DNA of 64,000 nucleotides from Aphrophora alni (lineage: Eukaryota > Arthropoda > Insecta > Hemiptera > Aphrophoridae), in the NCBI GenBank assembly GCA_963513935.1, contig OY740765.1, positions 145,207,618-145,271,617 of the forward strand, given 5' to 3'. How positions within the stretch are numbered: the first letter of the stretch is position 1; every line of letters starts with the position of its first letter. Below, piece after piece: positions 13,782 through 23,596 of the stretch. The notes under the pieces were generated by a model that saw nothing but the letters and a program-made list of their open reading frames with translations, did no database searches and was not told the origin of the DNA. A program made the translations under genes and the position numbers.

Positions 13782-14995
13782 TACAAGGTAATTCCAGAAA
13801 GTAAGTTTTGTTTGTATTTCTTGCTGTGGCAGCGCTGCAATTGCAGTTCGGCGGATGCACAGTAGTTGCTTAGTTTCAAAGAGAAGGAGATGATGCCATT
13901 TTGACATCGCTGATTGTTGTTTATGCTTTGTAGTGGTTGTTTAGAATGGTGAAGTTGATTGAAAATCCCACCACTTGTGAGATTAGATCTGTAATTTGTT
14001 TCTGAATACGAAGAAAACTAAACCAGCCGACATTCATTGATAGATCTGCCAGGTTTATGGAGGAAATTCGATGAGTGATTCAATGGTACGTAGATTGGTC
14101 TGGCAGTTGCATGATGACGAATGAAGTGGGCGTCTATCTTTGGTTAGTGATGAATGGGTTCATGAAGTACGAGAAGAGATTAAGATTCTTCATGAAATTT
14201 TTTCTGTAAAACTGCTTTTCAAAAACTTTGAATTCGTTGGGTACCAAAATCTCTTACAGAGCAACACAAAAAACAGCGCCAGGGTAGTGCACTAGACTTT
14301 TTGACACGTTACAAAAAAGACGGTGATGACTTTCTGAGTCGGATACTGACCAGGGATGAGACTTGGGTCGTTTACGAAACCCCTGAATCAAAACAACAAT
14401 CGATGGAATGGAGGAACACTTCATCACCAACAAAGACTAAAACCAAGCAAATCTTGACAACTCAAAATATGTGCACAGTGTTTTGTGACAGACACAGCTA
14501 CTGGTGGATTTTTTACCCTGAGGTTTACTATGAGATGCTTAGGAAACTGCATCACACAATACAGAATAAGAGCAAAGGAATTATCACACAACGGTATTGT
14601 TTTGATTCATGATAATGCCTGACCTCACACTGCGAATGTGACATGACAGCTCTTACAGGACTTTGGCTGGGACCAGTTTAACCACCCTCTGTACAGGGAC
14701 CTTACCCCTAATGACTTCCATTTCTTCCTAGACCTGAAATTGTTTTTTGGTACGAAACTTCAACAATGATGAAGAGCTCAAAGACCATGTTACCAAATGG
14801 TTGACAACACAGGTGGCACAGTTTTATGAAAAAGGCATACAGAAACTTATGCTGCACTATGACAAGTGCCTACAAAATGGTGGGAGCTATGCAGAAAAAT
14901 AATTTAAGGTTTGTAGAATTTATGGAATAGTTTTTTCTGTATCTGTACTAGTTTTGTTTTTAATACCCAAACTTACTTTCTGGACGTAGCTCGTA
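13782..14995 (+). mobile_element. Mariner element 1 with both terminal inverted repeats
   Basis: The ends pair well. The left end is TACAAGGTAATTCCAGAAAG and the reverse complement of the right end is TACGAGCTACGTCCAGAAAG; both continue TAAGTTT. TA borders both sides, the expected mariner target duplication. At about 1.2 kb the length is that of a full element. A broken transposase frame lies inside. Confidence 0.88.
13950..14900 (+). pseudogene. Mariner transposase pseudogene 1
   Basis: Spread over several frames are the N-terminal helix-turn-helix region (CEIRSVI, then VYGGNSMSDSMVRRL and SGRLSLVSDE), the first catalytic motif RDETWVVYETPESKQQSMEW (about 14352-14411), the second motif IHDNA with PHTANVT (about 14606-14641) and the third near LTPNDFHFFLDLK. 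The aligned stretches show in-frame stops, for example after HDNA, and frame changes. It is therefore a dead copy. The longest open piece is 14301-14612. Confidence 0.85.
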
Positions 14996-16055
14996 TTTGT
15001 ATTTATACGGGACGTAGCCCGATGTTTAATTTATATTCTTTGTATTTTTCTGATAAAAGTGATACCAGTATATAACATTAAGTTTATGTGTTATGAAATA
15101 TTACAGTTATGTCTATAGGCTAGAACAAAAACTATCTGCCATCATATGAAAAAATTATTGCCAGTTTTAAGATTAAAAATAGACAGGTATCTGGGAAAAT
15201 AATAACCTAACCTAACTGAGTTTGCTACAAGGCTCGATATAATAGAACATTTTCTATACAATAAAAAGTAAAAATATAGATATGTTATATTAATTTATTT
15301 AATTAAAACTTTAACAAATTTCAAGCTGACAAAATAAAATTTTGATTATTGTGATTTAATAGGCCAACAAATTGCTAGATGTGTGGCATAACTAATATAC
15401 TACAAATTGAAAGGGGGGGGGGGATAATAAAAATACAACTAATCAAAACTAATTTCTATTCGACAGGGAACATTAATAACCATTTGAATAAAATTTGAGT
15501 TTATTTTTAAATAATAAAAAAATGAATTTGTTAAAAATTCACTCTTTTGCTAAATACAACAATGAAAATGTTTAAATTATTTTTATTAATAAAAATAATA
15601 TTAGAAAGGTTAATTATAAAAAAAATACAAATGTTATTTTTTAATTTAAATAAAAAAACTATTAGAACGTTAACTACAAAAAAAACAAACAAGGAAAAAA
15701 TTTCCAAAGAAGCACAAAATTACATTTCATGCTGATACAGAATTAGTACCAGTACAACAGAACAAACTATTAGTTTGCGCAAGTGGTAAATACTTACAAT
15801 TACCACAAAATTACTACAGATCAATATAAAACTTTACAAAACACATAGGAACATCAAAAACCAATGCATAGAACATTGAACTATAACTACAAAATATTAT
15901 AATAGATAAATACTAAAAATATTGAAGAACATAGTGCTCGGTTTCTGTTTAAAAAAATTAATTATCAAATTAATCTTTATAGAGTTTAAACAATTATAAT
16001 AGAAAGTATATTTTAATAAAAGATAAGAAATATTCTGCATTACATTTTATGGTTT

Positions 16056-16484
16056 TTAAAAATTAGAAAACATATTTGAACATGATTCTAAATTATTATC
16101 ATTATTAAAACTTAATTCATAAAATACATAACTCTGAAGTTGGATTTCTAGTTTTAAATTTATGAAACTGCTTTCATTATTATTTTTTGTAATATATTTT
16201 ATGGATGCACCACTTTGTACGTATAGTTTTGCTGCAAACCAGAGCGATATATTAAGGAGATACACGATAATTATCTTATAAGATAGGTACGCTAGTGCAG
16301 GTTCAAATAGTTTTGTAGTGGGTAAATAGGTGTACACCAGTATGTTAACGACATCTATTGTAAGACACATTATTTTTTCATCAATAGTATTGAAAATAGT
16401 ACTATTTATAGAATCTGAATGATTAACAAAACACTGACGTGATAGATTTAGCCTGGAAAACCATTCAACAGAATTAAAAGACAC
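16056..16484 (-). other. Unassigned 142-codon open frame
   Basis: This is the longest open frame in the window. It starts at a GTG rather than an ATG, and an in-frame stop lies shortly upstream. The translation has hydrophobic stretches that could be membrane segments (LTIDVVNILVYTYLP and YKIIIVYLLNISLWFAAKLY) and then a polar Asn-rich end. It resembles in a general way a fragment of a multi-pass insect chemoreceptor, but no diagnostic motif is present. It could equally be chance or a pseudogene fragment. I assign no function. Confidence 0.2.
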
Positions 16485-17416
16485 GAGAAATTACATTTTT
16501 TTCAAGGGAAGAAAAATAAATTGAATCTTTCAGGGTGTGTCCTATAAATTTCATTTCTTGTTGAGATAGTTCTCTTGCAACTACTGCGGAACTCTACATT
16601 CTTAAATTATACTCGGAAAAAAAAATGGTCTTCCCAACAGATCACTTTGGTATGCAGTATAATTACATCGCCAATAATCGATAAAAATTGTATCGCAGCC
16701 CACTTAAGTGTGGATAATGACTATTTTAAAAATCAAAACAAATGGAGATTTATTACAAATTGTAAAAATATAATTACAAAAAATTAACCAACTTGAGGAA
16801 CCTCCCGCTGGTTTGTTTTAATTTTATCAGTATCGTTTATCTCAAATTTCAAAGCTGGGGAAAAATAAGAAGTTGTTAAGAACACTATATAATATATTGG
16901 GTTGTGTATTATTGCTGTCCAAATGATGTGTAATTCCTTTGAATAGATGTCAATTGACAGAGGGAATATTTCTAAGGGCCTTTTTAATAGACCCTTCTTC
17001 GACGAAAGGTTTTAGAGTAGTGTACAGACAGTCAGTATTCTGTAAAGGACAAGCATCGTGAGCCGTCTTACCAAACTCTTGAAGGTGGGTAAGTAGAAAT
17101 AACTAAACGGAAAATAGATGTCAAGAAAGCATAAATGCTTTACTCCGGGATAAGATAACCCTTTCTTCATCTCGCTTAAAGTCCATTGTAGCTGATGTGC
17201 AATCAACCCCTTCTTAAAAAATACATGCTTATACCCTACATTATCGTTTGCATAAATTTGTATTTTATGAACTAGAATTACATAAAAAATAAATAATTGG
17301 AAAAATTGGGAGAAAAATCTTTTATTTAAATTGTTGAAAAAATAGAAATAAAAAATAAAATAATAGAAAATAAAAAGTTAAATTTTCGCTAAGTGCGAAG
17401 GGGAGAGGTGACTCAC

Positions 17417-17486
17417 CTTCCAGCCTATCAACTTCCTTCTGCAACTTCTGGACAGACCTCTCAGCGAACTCAGCACGTGCTTCAGC
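17417..17486 (-). CDS. Tm1: Tropomyosin exon 8 (constitutive)
   Basis: This 70-nt exon has acceptor TCTACTCCAG and donor GTGAGT. It encodes [20 protein letters not shown] followed by RLE, then one base (G) of an Asp codon that either last exon completes with AT. It covers residues about 235-257. Its sequence is essentially the arthropod consensus. It must splice over 4303 nt to reach exon 9a or over 12.5 kb to reach exon 9b. Confidence 0.96.
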
Positions 17487-17738
17487 CTGGAGTAGACAGA
17501 TAAGACATTAAACTTTGTGACCGAATGACATACATTATTCTAGGAATATTTGCAATAGAAAACATGTATTTACCAGTTCTAATTTAGAAAGAATATTTTT
17601 CAAACAAAGAAATGGTTATAGTGCTTCTTCAAATATGGCTATTATGAAGTATATAAGTCAAATTTGGATGAAATTGGACTACATTAATGATTAATATATG
17701 TTTACAATTTTGTTAGTCTAACTTGTACCTTTATACAG

Positions 17739-18201
17739 GTAAAATTCTATTTCTTACAAAAACAAAATTTCGAAATGGTTTGTAGGCATTTAAGTGAATT
17801 TTAGCTTGGTTTTGAAATTACAACAAGTTACATACAATAATATTTCAAGTGAAAAATAAATGACCTAGATTGGGAATTGAACCCAGGACCTTTGGTTTTA
17901 CGAGCCAATGCTCTACCAACAGAGCTATCCTTAGTCGCTTCCCAGTATAGGGTGTACACTTCTCACTTGACTTTGCTTTATTGCTGCAATACTAGCTGGT
18001 AAAAACGTATAAGCGTTAAAATCAATAAATTAAAAATTAATAAGTTACATGTTTACATAGTTAAAATTCTATTTATTACAAAAAAAACAAAATGGTTTGT
18101 AGGATTTTTTAAAGTGAAACTTCTTTAGCTTGGTTTTGAAATTTGAACATAAGTTACAAGTTTATATAGTTAAAATTCTATTTCTTACAAAAAATAGAAA
18201 T
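17739..18201. repeat. Diverged direct repeat copies flanking a tRNA-like sequence
   Basis: Copies at about 17739-17835 and 18061-18160 share AAAATTCTATTTMTTACAAA, then AAATGGTTTGTAGG, AAGTGAA, TTTAGCTTGGTTTTGAAATT and AAGTTACA. A partial third copy, AAAATTCTATTTCTTACAAA, starts near 18171. The tRNA-like element lies between the first two, so the repeats may be an old local duplication or pieces of a composite element. Confidence 0.7.
17862..17934 (-). repeat. tRNA-Thr(CGT)-like sequence, pseudogene or SINE head
   Basis: The minus strand carries good internal polymerase III boxes: an A box around TAGCTCTGTTGGTAGAGC and a B box around GGGTTCAATTCCC. The anticodon loop CTCGTAA is flanked by TTGG and CCAA, as in tRNA-Thr(CGT), but one base of the 5' anticodon stem seems lost. 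The acceptor stem does not pair. It is therefore not a functional tRNA. It could be a tRNA pseudogene or the head of a tRNA-derived SINE. Confidence 0.65.
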
Positions 18202-20561
18202 GTGGGTAATACATAAATATTTTAGTCTGATATGAAGAGTTGATTATTCAATAGCAATATTTAAAAAATATAAAAAATTAAACAAACTATACAAACACAC
18301 ACACAGTGGTAATGTAAAAAATCACTGAATCAAACACTGGTTATGAGATACTTAAAAGAGAATTGCTTTATAATACCAATCACCTAGGCAACTACTCTTG
18401 ACAAAATATTTTAGTATTATGTTTGAATGTTTATCATTGTTAAAACAATACATTTTTTTATATGCCAAAGAGTGAAGAAAATTACTGAGAAAGTTTTTCT
18501 TAAATGAGCAAAAAATTTTTCGACCTATATCCATTAAAAGTCTATAGAAGTTGGAAGGGATATAAAAAAAGCTGGGGAAAAAATCTGATATATCCATATC
18601 CACGAGATGCGATTAGTTTGAGACAGTAATGGATACTCGTGTAATTTACAACTTTTAAAAGGGACATGGACAGATTCATTGTCTTTTGTTCTCATTTTTA
18701 AAAGATTAATCTAAACGAGATTGAAAACATCCCATACGGAACTCTTCAGTGTTAATTCAGCAAGGAGTAAAATCAAAATACAAGACTTCATTTCCTCTAT
18801 GACTTTTAGGTATATCTTATGGATATATTTTCTGAGATTTGTCGGAAAAATTCATCAAACCGGCAAACACATAAGAGTGAAAACAAATGTGGAAAATGTT
18901 TTATAAAAATCTGAAATACAGCAACTTACGATGCAGTAAAATCTTATTTTTTTTGACAATTTGATCCCTCCCTCTCATGTGACCTTTTCAAATAAATGTA
19001 AACAATGATAAATATTACAAAGCAATTCTCCAAGTTAATTTTTTATTTACTTCACTCTTGGAGATTTCTTAAGTTATTTCTTAATTTGATTGTACTGTAA
19101 AATGCAGGTAATTTATACAATAGGATATATGAAAACATGCATAGCCAGGACATTAAATTACATTGAAATTAAATCAAAATATAAAACTTACAGAAAATGT
19201 GCAGATAATCTTCCATCTACAGTCCTTCAGAAAATAAAAAACTTATAAAATAAAAAGGATAGAAAGAAAAAAGGGTAAGATTGTCAAAGTGATCCCATGT
19301 GTGAAACAAAAAAGGTCTGTGTGTAAAGCAAACAGTCGGCTATTGTAGATACGAATTGGTTCGCTAATATCTATGTGAATGTTGAATAAACACATTGTTC
19401 AGTTCACTTTAATTCTTGAGTCTCCTCACAATCTATCATGTGAACCCGGCTTTAGTTAACACTGATACAAAATTAAAAATGCAAAATGGGTGTTTTCTGT
19501 ATTACTGAATTCTAACCAACTCCATAAAGCTCCACTTATGCTAACGAGCACTTATTTAAAATGGGCTCATCTTTCTATCTCATACAAGTTGGAAAAAGTT
19601 GATAGCCCCATCATAAAATATAATAAAAACAGATTCTCTTTTCTTGATGTCGTCTAGGCCATTGATGGGTTTCGTAGATGTGTATATACAAAGTGGTAGG
19701 CCTTGAAGCTGTGCACATATGAAAGAGCCATCACTCGGTAAGCTCGTGTTAGTGATGCATCTCACAACTATAAAAATATCACAATTTCCTTGGCAAGTCA
19801 TGGTTCGAAATTAAAATTTTGAGAATAACTTCACTATTTGTCATAGTAGAGAGATAGGATTGGCACCATATCTAATTTAATGTTACAAGTTGAATAACAC
19901 ACAAGATATAAGAAAAAAACTGCCTATTATTTTGAATTTTTAATCCGTCTGAATTTCAATAGGGTTCTATATGAGTACCCTACAGTAATTTTATGTTTGT
20001 ATTTTAATTTTTGTGGATGCTACCGTGCTTATGTACAGACAACGACAATGAACGGACGGTATATCTAAAATCATTTTTTCCAGTTTCTTGAGCCCATGAA
20101 ACGTGAAAATCAGTAACAAACGGAGATCGAAATTTTTTACGAATACCAAACATACACTAACTTTATATACTGGGTAAATAAAAAACTAAATTGCACAAAA
20201 AAAAAAAAAATCTTGTATCCACAACAAGAATAAAACCCATGAACTTATAGATACTCAGGCTTTTGTTCGAGAATTGATACCTGAAGCTTCATAATCACTA
20301 GAACACTCAGGAATTTGACTACAGTAATCAGATTGGTTATTCTATGCTTTATATTTTTCGAATATGTTGACGTTGGTGAATGAAGCGGTCTCAGTAACTA
20401 CTGAATTTAGAAATTTGCTCAATTTGTTAGAAAACTAATAGAAAACCAATAGAGGATATAGTTAGGGTAAATTAGAGCAACATTCTAAAGGAATAAATTT
20501 TGACCCTTTAACAATACTATATGTTGTCTTAAAATTGATTTATTATTTAAAACTAAATTAC

Positions 20562-20624
20562 CTCTTTTAATTGGCTAGATAGAGCTTTAACTTGTTCCTC
20601 AAAGGTTTCCTCTCTCTGTGTCGC
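20562..20624 (-). CDS. Tm1: Tropomyosin exon 7b (alternative)
   Basis: This 63-nt exon, phase 0 at both ends, encodes 21 residues: ATQREETFEEQVKALSSQLK plus a final Glu. The acceptor is AAATCAACAG, after a long T/G-rich tract with no AG for about 60 nt, and the donor is GTAATT. It is the duplicate of exon 7a, sharing the QREE core and the LKE end. Because 21 residues is three heptads, either exon alone or both together would keep both frame and coiled-coil register. Confidence 0.94.
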
Positions 20625-20812
20625 CTGTTGATTTGACAACAAGAAGTGCAATAAAGAAAGAAACAAACAAAACACAAACAAATTGTTAGTTCAAAACAAA
20701 GCAAAAGACAAATGTTATAACTAATCTACACATATAGAGCTGGATCAAACATGCTGAAACATGGTAAGGCACGACTGGAAGCTGTAAACATGTTAAAACA
20801 CAGTAATGATAC
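20625..20812 (-). other. 188-nt intron between exons 7a and 7b, with distal branch point candidate
   Basis: On the minus strand an ACTAAC sequence (20685-20690) sits about 60 nt before the exon 7b acceptor. It is followed by a T/G/C-rich tract with no AG until the splice site itself. That is the sequence pattern of a distant branch point with an AG-exclusion zone, as described for regulated mutually exclusive exons of vertebrate tropomyosin genes. Function here is inferred. Confidence 0.5.
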
Positions 20813-20875
20813 CTCCTTCAGTCTGGTGTTGTAGTTCTTAATTTGGTTCTTGTATTCTTCCTCACGTTGGTTGGC
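20813..20875 (-). CDS. Tm1: Tropomyosin exon 7a (alternative)
   Basis: This 63-nt exon, phase 0 at both ends, encodes 21 residues: ANQREEEYKNQIKNYNTRLK plus a final Glu. The acceptor is CTTATCAG with a weak pyrimidine tract and the donor is GTATCA. It matches the REEEYKNQIK version of residues 214-234 found in arthropod muscle tropomyosin. KNYNTRLKE stands where many insects have a KTLTTRLKE-type sequence. Its duplicate, 7b, starts only 188 nt downstream. Confidence 0.95.
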
Positions 20876-21189
20876 CTGATAAGAAATTATCATTATTATT
20901 CAATGTTTAAAACATTTATATAATAACTAGTTTTAAGTAATGTCAACCATTGAAGGTACTTTATATAATTAAATTTAAAAGAAGGTAGACAATGTAATAG
21001 TTATTTTAATTTTCAGAATTAAAGTTCTAGTATAAAACAACAACAAAATTTGTCATGTATGAGTATCATTTTTTAAGTGAGAACCATTTGTGCGCCTTAA
21101 CTACACTGTTTACGGGAGCAGTTTCAAGATCAGGTGCTCTCTACAGGCCTTCTAAAATGTTGCCAGTGCATTTCAAGTCTTTATGTATG

Positions 21190-22290
21190 TTAGTTGTTTA
21201 TAAAACACAATGCCGATCACCAATCCCACCAATTGTGATGGACGCTGTGTGATTACACTTTTGATCATTTGAAATATTTGCCCTATTAAAATTCATCAAC
21301 AACTTGTGGAAATGTATGGGGAACGAGTTATGAGTGAGGAAAATGTACATAAATTTATAGACTACAAGGGTGTTTCACGAAGTTTTCCTGACACTCTTAG
21401 AGCTCATTCTCCAAGTAAAAACAAACAAAAAAGTTAATAAAGCATATATCTGGAAACACTTAGTTTTCAGAGTATCAGCCATTTTGTTTTATAAAAAAAA
21501 AGTTAGAACTTTGGAAACAGATAAGATATTCAGTTTAGATTTTGTATCCACATTTCTAATGTTACGGTTTACATGTGTTTCAAAAACAGGCTTATTTCCA
21601 AAAGGGCGGCTGTTAAAAATTTCATAACGTCATATATCTCGAAAACCGTTCACTTTACAAAAAAAATTACAAGCACCAAAATATTTTCATTTTAATGATT
21701 CTGAGACTCCCAGCAGAACTTCATGAAACATCCTGTATAATGAAGGAAGAACTCTTGAGTCACGAACTGACTGTCATCACTAAGACACTGACAATCCGTC
21801 AATAAGTATATTCTGGAAAACAGGGACTTCACAAGTAAACTGCATGAGACTCCCCATAAGTTTCACATAGCAGCTCCAGTACAAGAAAATGTGTGCCAGG
21901 TGGGTTCTAAGAATCTTACACAAGTAGACAAGCACGAGCTGATGGGTATTGTTTTGTTGTTTTTGGAGCATTATGGTCTAAAATGGAGATGCATTTTTAA
22001 CCAATAACCAGGGATGAAATTTGGATTTCTCATTACAATCCAAAAGCTCAGTGGTAATCCATCTTGATCAACACCCCACCCCCCACCACAAGACTACTGT
22101 TGTTTTTCTAAATAGTGAAGGAATTTATTAGGATGAAAGTGAATGGCAAATGAAGATGAATTAAAAAGTCAGTTCCGGATTGGTTAAATGCACAGACGGT
22201 CTTCTATAATAAGAGATTTATGGAGATTACCTAGGAAAAATGTTGTAGTTTGTGTTGATAGTAGAAACTTTGTTTATTACGAAAGTTTTC
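21190..22290 (+). pseudogene. Mariner transposase relic 3, internally deleted and interrupted
   Basis: Conserved pieces occur in order. The N-terminal part reads NPTNCDGRCVITLL and then IHQQLVEMYGERVMSEENVH (about 21290-21354). After the nested insertion come EGRTLESRTD, then VCARWVLRIL in broken frame (about 21890), a catalytic-like DEIWISHYNPKAQ (about 22012), VVFLNSEGI (about 22105) and a C-terminal KSVPDWLNAQTVFYNKRFME (about 22165-22230). The region between the second and third catalytic acids is missing. Many stops and frame changes are present. The terminal repeats were not found, so the limits are approximate. Confidence 0.75.
21363..21737. mobile_element. Short TA-flanked inverted-repeat element nested in mariner relic 3
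   Basis: The left end is TACAAGGGTGTTTCACGAAG and the reverse complement of the right end is TACAGGATGTTTCATGAAGT. The similarity continues for about 37 bp. The 375-bp element is bounded by TA and splits the mariner coding region between the VHKFIDY and EGRTL parts, so it inserted later. Confidence 0.75.
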
Positions 22291-23520
22291 TGTGATCAAT
22301 AACAAAACAGTTCTCACTTTAAAAAAATAACCATTTATAGCATGATTTACCATTTTGTTACTTCTAATGAAAATAAAACTGTACCGCTAATCGTATACAT
22401 GCTATTTATATTATTTTATTTAATCTGGACAACTGCGAGCAGAAAATTTGAATGTACAACCTTACAACTAAACTATATTAATAAATCTATAATTTAAACA
22501 CCCTGCGTGAACAAAAATACTTATACACATAGAAAACAAAAAATACATCTTTACGAAAAGGAAAATGAGCTCAATTCTGATAAAACTGAGATTCTGTTTA
22601 TCTTCTCTTCAACCAAAAACAAATGTAAAGCTAAACTGATCTAATAAGTGGGAATCTGTTTATAAACATTCAAACTATCATTAGTAGAAAACACTACCTT
22701 AAACTGACGTAGTTTAAAGCAGCTTATCATTGTAATAATTTTTTGTTATCTACGAATAATTAATTATACATTGGAGTTTTCTTTAAAATTTGCTTTTGGA
22801 TACATAAGTCTAAAATTAAAAGTACGGTTCCCAGAAACAACTTGTTAAGTGCTTGCAAGCGATTTAAAGATGTTGTAACTTGGAGTGTTATATCATTCTT
22901 CGTGATAGATCGGATCCTTATTTACCACCTTCTTCTGTCATTTTTGTGCAGGACATTAATTTCAAATCTATGTTCAATCATTAAAAAATGTTTGTAATTA
23001 TTAACAATACTCAATACTATTTCACAAAAAGTTAAATTTTGATATCATGAAGACTGTTATTTATTGTTTGAAGATTAAAAATGGCCGTTCAAATAGAAAA
23101 AAAGGCTTGCAGTAAAAAGGTGTCAAAAACTGAATAGAATAAAAACAAATAATTATTATTTATCCAATAACAAATAGGTTTAATGTCAGAATATTTTTTT
23201 CTTGTTATTTAAAAGTGAAAAACTCCTCGGTCATCGTTACTTTTAAAATCTGAATTTTTTAAGTGAAGCAAAATCATGCTAAAGGATAAATGATTAGTTG
23301 CGGAAATACATCTTGATTAAGTTTCTTCCTTTCTTTTTTATAATTATAACCTTTGCTGTTTATTTTTCTTCATGACAAACATAGCCTACTAAACAAATAA
23401 TCTATTTTATTGTCGTAATCTCTTATATTTCTACTTTAAAAAAAATCTTGCTACAAATTAGGCCTATATTAATATCGAATTAGACATTGTGTAATTATAA
23501 TAGGTAATTGATTACATTAC

Positions 23521-23596
23521 CTTTTCTTCTGACACTTCAAGAGACTTCAAGTTATTGCCTACTACACGAAGCTCTTCTTCTAACTCAACGATCTTT
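23521..23596 (-). CDS. Tm1: Tropomyosin exon 6 (constitutive)
   Basis: This 76-nt exon has acceptor TTTTACAG and donor GTAATG. The first base completes a Ser codon (TC+A). It then encodes [20 protein letters not shown] followed by VSEEK, covering residues about 189-213. This is among the most conserved tropomyosin segments in animals. No duplicate of it was seen in the flanking introns. It ends in phase 0, ready to join exon 7a or 7b. Confidence 0.96.

Larger units (their letters stand above)
13114..17416. other. Intron between exon 8 and exon 9a
   Basis: This holds a complete but broken mariner copy (13782-14995), a G run at about 15413-15422 and an open frame of 142 codons on the minus strand (16056-16484), described separately. 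The rest is AT-rich and featureless to me. Confidence 0.6.
17487..20561. other. Intron between exon 7b and exon 8
   Basis: This contains a tRNA-Thr-like sequence (17862-17934) set between diverged copies of a roughly 100-bp repeat (17739-17835, 18061-18160 and a short third piece at 18169-18201). The rest is AT-rich with no recognised gene. Confidence 0.6.
20876..23520. other. Intron between exon 6 and exon 7a
   Basis: Contains a decayed mariner relic (about 21190-22290) interrupted by a short inverted-repeat element (21363-21737). The remainder is AT-rich without recognised features. Confidence 0.6.

Noticed and set aside
17012..17206. Possible extra last exon near 17165 (AG followed by ATGAAG on the minus strand)
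   Set aside because: The encoded residues do not resemble tropomyosin and the frame stops soon.
17862..17934. Functional tRNA-Thr gene
   Set aside because: The acceptor stem does not pair and the anticodon stem has lost a base.
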